Assembly: GCA_021819605.1 (NCBI GenBank)
Contig: JAKAQT010000018.1
Coordinates: 1 to 16,964, forward strand
DNA length: 16,964 bases
Direction of reading: 5' to 3'
Source of the DNA: Thermoplasmata archaeon
Lineage (GTDB): Archaea; Thermoplasmatota; Thermoplasmata; Thermoplasmatales; Thermoplasmataceae
Below, in pieces: positions 15,245 to 16,964 of this stretch; position 1 is the stretch's first letter, and each line of letters begins with the position of its first letter. Made by a program: the position numbers and the translations under genes. Below the pieces are notes generated by a model that saw only the letters and a program-made list of their open reading frames with translations, did not search any database and was not told the DNA's origin.

Positions 15245-15741
15245 TTGGCTTCACTTCCTCTAACTTCATTTTCTGCGGATACCCTCAGTGATGATGCAAT
15301 CATGTCAAGGAAATTGCACATCTTCGCCGCTGATGAATCATCAACACTGGCTATGGCCTCACTTACGCTGGATATTATTTTCTCTTCAATAGCATCCAGG
15401 AGAGAAATTCCCTCAGGATTCAGGAAAACCCTTGAGGCACGCCTGTCGGCCGGATCATCCTCCCTGGATAAAAGTCCCCTGTTCTGCAGTGTGTCTATAA
15501 TTCCTGTAACAGTAGGATTCCTGACGTGAAGAAACCTTGAAAGATCAGTGAGCCTCTGGGGCCCATTGGCTCTGAGATATCGCATCAGAGCATACTGGTA
15601 GACCATCAGTCCTGATGATCGCGTAATCTCTACCTGAAGGAACATGAATTCTTCCATCACTGACCTCAGGGAATGAAAAAGCACACTCCCTGTTCCAGTT
15701 TTCCCACCCATGTCTCCTTCTGGTTTTGGCATTGAAGTCAT
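15235..15741 (-). CDS. MarR-family transcription regulator
   Basis: Winged-helix dimeric DNA-binding protein of 168 residues. A helix-turn-helix covers about 60-88 (LTDLSRFLHVRNPTVTGIIDTLQNRGLL) and the wing carries DDPADRRASRVFL (95-107), the MarR signature DxxDxR. The outer helices should form the dimer and ligand pocket. Its location directly before an MFS exporter matches known marR/emrR-type pairs, in which the regulator represses its own operon until a toxic ligand binds. TATA-like sequence lies about 25 bases before ATG 15741, so the mRNA is probably leaderless. Repeated TTARCTAT-like sites overlap the promoter. ATGs at codons 4 and 11 are alternative starts. Confidence 0.92.
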   Translation of the reverse strand: MTSMPKPEGDMGGKTGTGSVLFHSLRSVMEEFMFLQVEITRSSGLMVYQYALMRYLRANGPQRLTDLSRFLHVRNPTVTGIIDTLQNRGLLSREDDPADRRASRVFLNPEGISLLDAIEEKIISSVSEAIASVDDSSAAKMCNFLDMIASSLRVSAENEVRGSEAKCH

Positions 15742-15756
15742 AGGGAGGTAAATTAC

Positions 15757-15791
15757 TTAGCTATACTTAACTATTAGCATTACCTAACTAT
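15757..15791 (-). promoter_or_regulatory. marR-MFS promoter with repeated candidate operator sites
   Basis: On the plus strand three similar 8-mers occur: TTAGCTAT (15757-15764), TTAACTAT (15767-15774) and CTAACTAT (15784-15791), with centres 10 and 17 bases apart. A related TAGTTAG in the opposite orientation lies at 15846-15852 in the next promoter. The minus-strand TATA-like TTAAGTATAG (15761-15770) overlaps the first two, about 25 bases before the marR start. An imperfect inverted repeat (6 of 9 matches) covers 15755-15772. Repression by MarR binding here is the obvious inference. Confidence 0.5.
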
Positions 15792-15853
15792 ATTTCTTCT
15801 GCAATTGATTTCGTTTCATGATGAATTCAGCAGCAGAAATTAAGTAGTTAGTA

Positions 15854-15863
15854 ATTATATTAA
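15854..15863 (+). promoter_or_regulatory. Putative TATA box for the small membrane protein gene
   Basis: The sequence reads TTATATTAAA, with the predicted start about 25 bases downstream, near 15880-15885. That point falls on ATT/CTG codons in the same frame as the membrane protein, 125 bases before its first ATG. Confidence 0.45.
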
Positions 15864-16008
15864 AAAACTGATATTTACGATTCTGCTGAGAATCATCTTC
15901 ATATTCCCGACGCTGCTATATACAGCAAGCATTCTTTCCAGAGCTCTTGCTGGCCGGGGAATTTTCGGAGAGGATGCAGATGATGATACCAGCCTCAGGA
16001 AGTTTGAG

Positions 16009-16335
16009 ATGCAACTTCTCATTGACGGGGCATTTCTGGGCATAATCAATGGTTTTATTGTGATATTCGGCATCGGGCAGACTGGATACGGCATCCTTCT
16101 TTCATTTGCAACGGTGGCCATCGGGCTTCTCGGTATATCTGCCATGGCTTCTGATTCAGCAGGTTACACGGAGCTTTTCATAATGGTTCTCAACATAATC
16201 CTTTTCGGGCAGTTCATAGATCTGGCATCTTTCTCCTTCATAGCCTCTCTTTCGGTTATTGTGGCGCTCATTGTTCTCATGGGGGTATACCTGGTCAGGT
16301 ATGCCGGAAGTGCGGATTCCGAGGAAACTGCCTGA
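16009..16335 (+). CDS. Multi-pass membrane protein, unknown function
   Basis: From ATG 16009 there are 108 residues with about four hydrophobic segments: LIDGAFLGIINGFIVIFGIG, ILLSFATVAIGLLGISAM, LFIMVLNIILFGQFIDLA and a last one near 76-95. The tail is acidic (SADSEETA). I do not recognise the family. The frame stays open upstream to 15844, and the upstream part (15880-16008) reads like protein: a hydrophobic segment RIIFIFPTLLYTASIL, then RALAGRGIFGEDADD, yet without any ATG, GTG or TTG. AGGA about nine bases before ATG 16009 gives some support to the listed start; the promoter position supports the longer one. It is divergent from marR-MFS, so may share its regulation. Confidence 0.65.
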   Translation: MQLLIDGAFLGIINGFIVIFGIGQTGYGILLSFATVAIGLLGISAMASDSAGYTELFIMVLNIILFGQFIDLASFSFIASLSVIVALIVLMGVYLVRYAGSADSEETA

Positions 16336-16361
16336 TCAGGCAAAAGTGCTTTTGCAGCCTG
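16329..16361 (+). terminator. Nested dyads after the membrane protein gene; possible terminator
   Basis: A perfect 14-bp palindrome TGCCTGATCAGGCA (16329-16342) covers the stop codon. It is followed by GCAAAAG (16340-16346) and CTTTTGC (16349-16355), a perfect 7-bp inverted repeat, enclosed by CAGGC (16337-16341) and GCCTG (16357-16361). A stable hairpin at the mRNA 3' end is likely. There is no following T-run, so it may mark an RNA end or protect it from nucleases without being a classic terminator. Confidence 0.4.
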
Positions 16362-16476
16362 CAGAGGGGTAATTAGAGACGCTCGGCAATAAGGCGCCTG
16401 GCGAAGAAGGTTACAGATGATTCTATATTTTCAGTTCATGAATAAAATTCATCTATTGTATTATCATGTTTACATC

Positions 16477-16686
16477 ATGGTTTCAATGCAGCTTCTGAAG
16501 AGACTCATTATGGCAGCCATCATAATATCATATGTTGCAACATATCTCAACCAGCTGGGCATATTGCAATATCCATTCGGAGCGTCTGATGGAACAATCT
16601 GGGATATCGGCTCCATAATAGGGCTTGTATTTGCAATAATAGCCATACGTTTAGTCCTGATGGTGCCAGAAAAACAACCGGCATAA
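16477..16686 (+). CDS. Small membrane protein, unknown function
   Basis: 69 residues from ATG 16477, with two membrane helices (about LIMAAIIISYVATYLNQLGI and IGSIIGLVFAIIAIRLVLMV) joined by a short loop, and the end PEKQPA. The frame is open to ATG 16417, which would add a 20-residue Tyr-rich stretch. ATG 16486 (MQLLKRLIMAA) is also possible and has an AT-rich box (16454-16464) about 26 bases before it. I do not recognise the family. It points toward the 5S rRNA gene. The hydrophobic pattern and the absence of a better reading on either strand support coding, but the evidence is modest. Confidence 0.5.
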   Translation: MVSMQLLKRLIMAAIIISYVATYLNQLGILQYPFGASDGTIWDIGSIIGLVFAIIAIRLVLMVPEKQPA

Positions 16687-16706
16687 ATATATGATCTATT
16701 TTCGCT

Positions 16707-16729
16707 CAATTGAAAATGAAATACAATTG
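16707..16729 (-). terminator. Possible 3' end signal of the 5S rRNA transcript
   Basis: On the minus strand, downstream of 5S rRNA, two CAATTG copies (16707-16712 and 16724-16729) flank a T-rich stretch, GTATTTCATTTT. T-rich tracts end transcription in archaea. The evidence is position and base composition only; the same site could serve the convergent small membrane gene. Confidence 0.3.
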
Positions 16730-16739
16730 GTAGGAAGAT

Positions 16740-16858
16740 ATGACAGCGAATCGCATTTCCCATCCCCTCGCGGAAGATAGTACACGTGCGAAACGTGGCA
16801 GGCTTTACCATCGGGTTCGGAATGAGACCGGGTGTGACCCTGCCGCTCTGGCCGTCAC
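16740..16858 (-). rRNA. rrf: 5S ribosomal RNA
   Basis: The minus strand from 16858 begins GTGACGGCCAGAGCGGCAGG, contains the universal TTCCGAAC loop followed by GGTAAAGCC, then GTGTACTATCTTCCGCGAGG and GGGAA. The first eight bases pair with the last eight (GCTGTCAT, with two G-U pairs), closing helix I, and the length is about 119. It resembles Thermoplasma 5S as I remember it. No 16S or 23S sequence lies next to it: upstream (16861-16964) there is only a promoter and featureless sequence, and downstream a convergent small gene. A stand-alone 5S gene is the known arrangement in Thermoplasmatales. Exact ends could be off by a base or two. Confidence 0.93.
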
Positions 16859-16878
16859 GAACACTACATATCACGGAT

Positions 16879-16887
16879 CTATAAAAT
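16879..16887 (-). promoter_or_regulatory. Promoter (TATA box) of the 5S rRNA gene
   Basis: The minus strand reads ATTTTATAG, centred about 25 bases before the 5S 5' end, with purine-rich CAAAATG just upstream in the place of the BRE. This shows that 5S rRNA has its own promoter. The rest of 16888-16964 shows no gene that I can support; a T6 run at 16956-16961 on the plus strand follows a short GGGCAGCCC dyad. Confidence 0.6.
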
Positions 16888-16964
16888 CATTTTGGCAAGA
16901 ATGGCTTTCAGTGCTTGTAGAATCTATGGTCATCGCTGATCCAGGGCAGCCCGGTTTTTTGTGA

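Noticed and set aside
15818..15847. Short ATG-started frame (MMNSAAEIK) before the membrane protein
   Set aside because: Only nine codons, in a different frame, and located before the predicted promoter.
15855..16145. 96-codon minus-strand frame opposite the membrane protein
   Set aside because: Composition (many Pro, Ser, Arg, Met) is typical of an antisense shadow, and the plus strand gives a coherent membrane protein.
16895..16945. Possible C/D box RNA on the minus strand near the window end (GCGATGA and CTGA)
   Set aside because: Only 18 bases lie between the two motifs, the C box has a mismatch, and no convincing second pair of boxes follows.
16740..16964. 74-codon plus-strand reading frame reaching the window end
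   Set aside because: It lies mostly antisense to the 5S rRNA gene, whose structure explains the sequence.
1..16964. Mobile elements, CRISPR arrays, tRNA genes
   Set aside because: No transposase or integrase motifs, no regularly spaced direct repeats, and no tRNA T-loop/acceptor pattern were seen on either strand.

Overview
The window is a compact piece of an archaeal chromosome, most likely from the Thermoplasmata and close to the Thermoplasmatales. The evidence is: archaeal/eukaryotic-type information genes (L37e, L44e, S27e, aIF2-alpha, LSm, Nop5, Nop10, Cbf5, topoisomerase VI); a 5S rRNA gene standing alone, not in an rRNA operon; an OtsA/OtsB trehalose pair as in Thermoplasma; and several genes with a TATA-like box about 25 bases before the start codon, which suggests leaderless mRNAs. 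Base composition looks even across the window. I see no insertion sequence, prophage, CRISPR array or tRNA.

Layout. Positions 1-2421 (+) form a packed cluster: the tail of an unknown gene, cytidylate kinase, pseudouridine synthase Cbf5 with a long Arg/Gly/Pro tail, and Nop5. Positions 2422-4239 (-) hold lsm, rpl37e and purF. The 54-codon rpl37e is hidden inside the annotated-looking 5' end of purF in another frame. A divergent promoter region leads to a cupin-domain protein (4431-5360, +). Positions 5551-7711 (+) are the conserved archaeal translation operon rpl44e-rps27e-aif2a-nop10-PAC2-family chaperone, preceded by a leader with a perfect 7-bp hairpin stem. Positions 7837-11614 (+) are top6B-top6A followed by a nitrilase-family amidohydrolase. 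Positions 11603-13676 (-) are otsA-otsB (trehalose synthesis), and 13709-15741 (-) are a MarR-type regulator with a 14-helix-type MFS exporter. After a regulatory-looking AT-rich gap come two small membrane proteins (+), then 5S rRNA (-) with its own promoter.

Functionally the left two thirds is core information processing: rRNA modification guides (Cbf5 and Nop10 for H/ACA, Nop5 for C/D), ribosomal zinc-ribbon proteins, translation initiation, proteasome assembly and DNA topology. The right third is accessory: osmolyte/stress sugar synthesis, a self-regulated efflux unit and unknown membrane proteins. I did not find a clearly new multi-gene system. The points most worth a second look are topoisomerase VI in a Thermoplasmatales-like genome (the known members use gyrase), the nested lsm/rpl37e/purF overlap, a membrane gene whose reading frame continues 165 bases upstream of its first ATG up to a promoter, the repeated TTARCTAT-like sites at the marR promoter, and the structured leader of the rpl44e operon.
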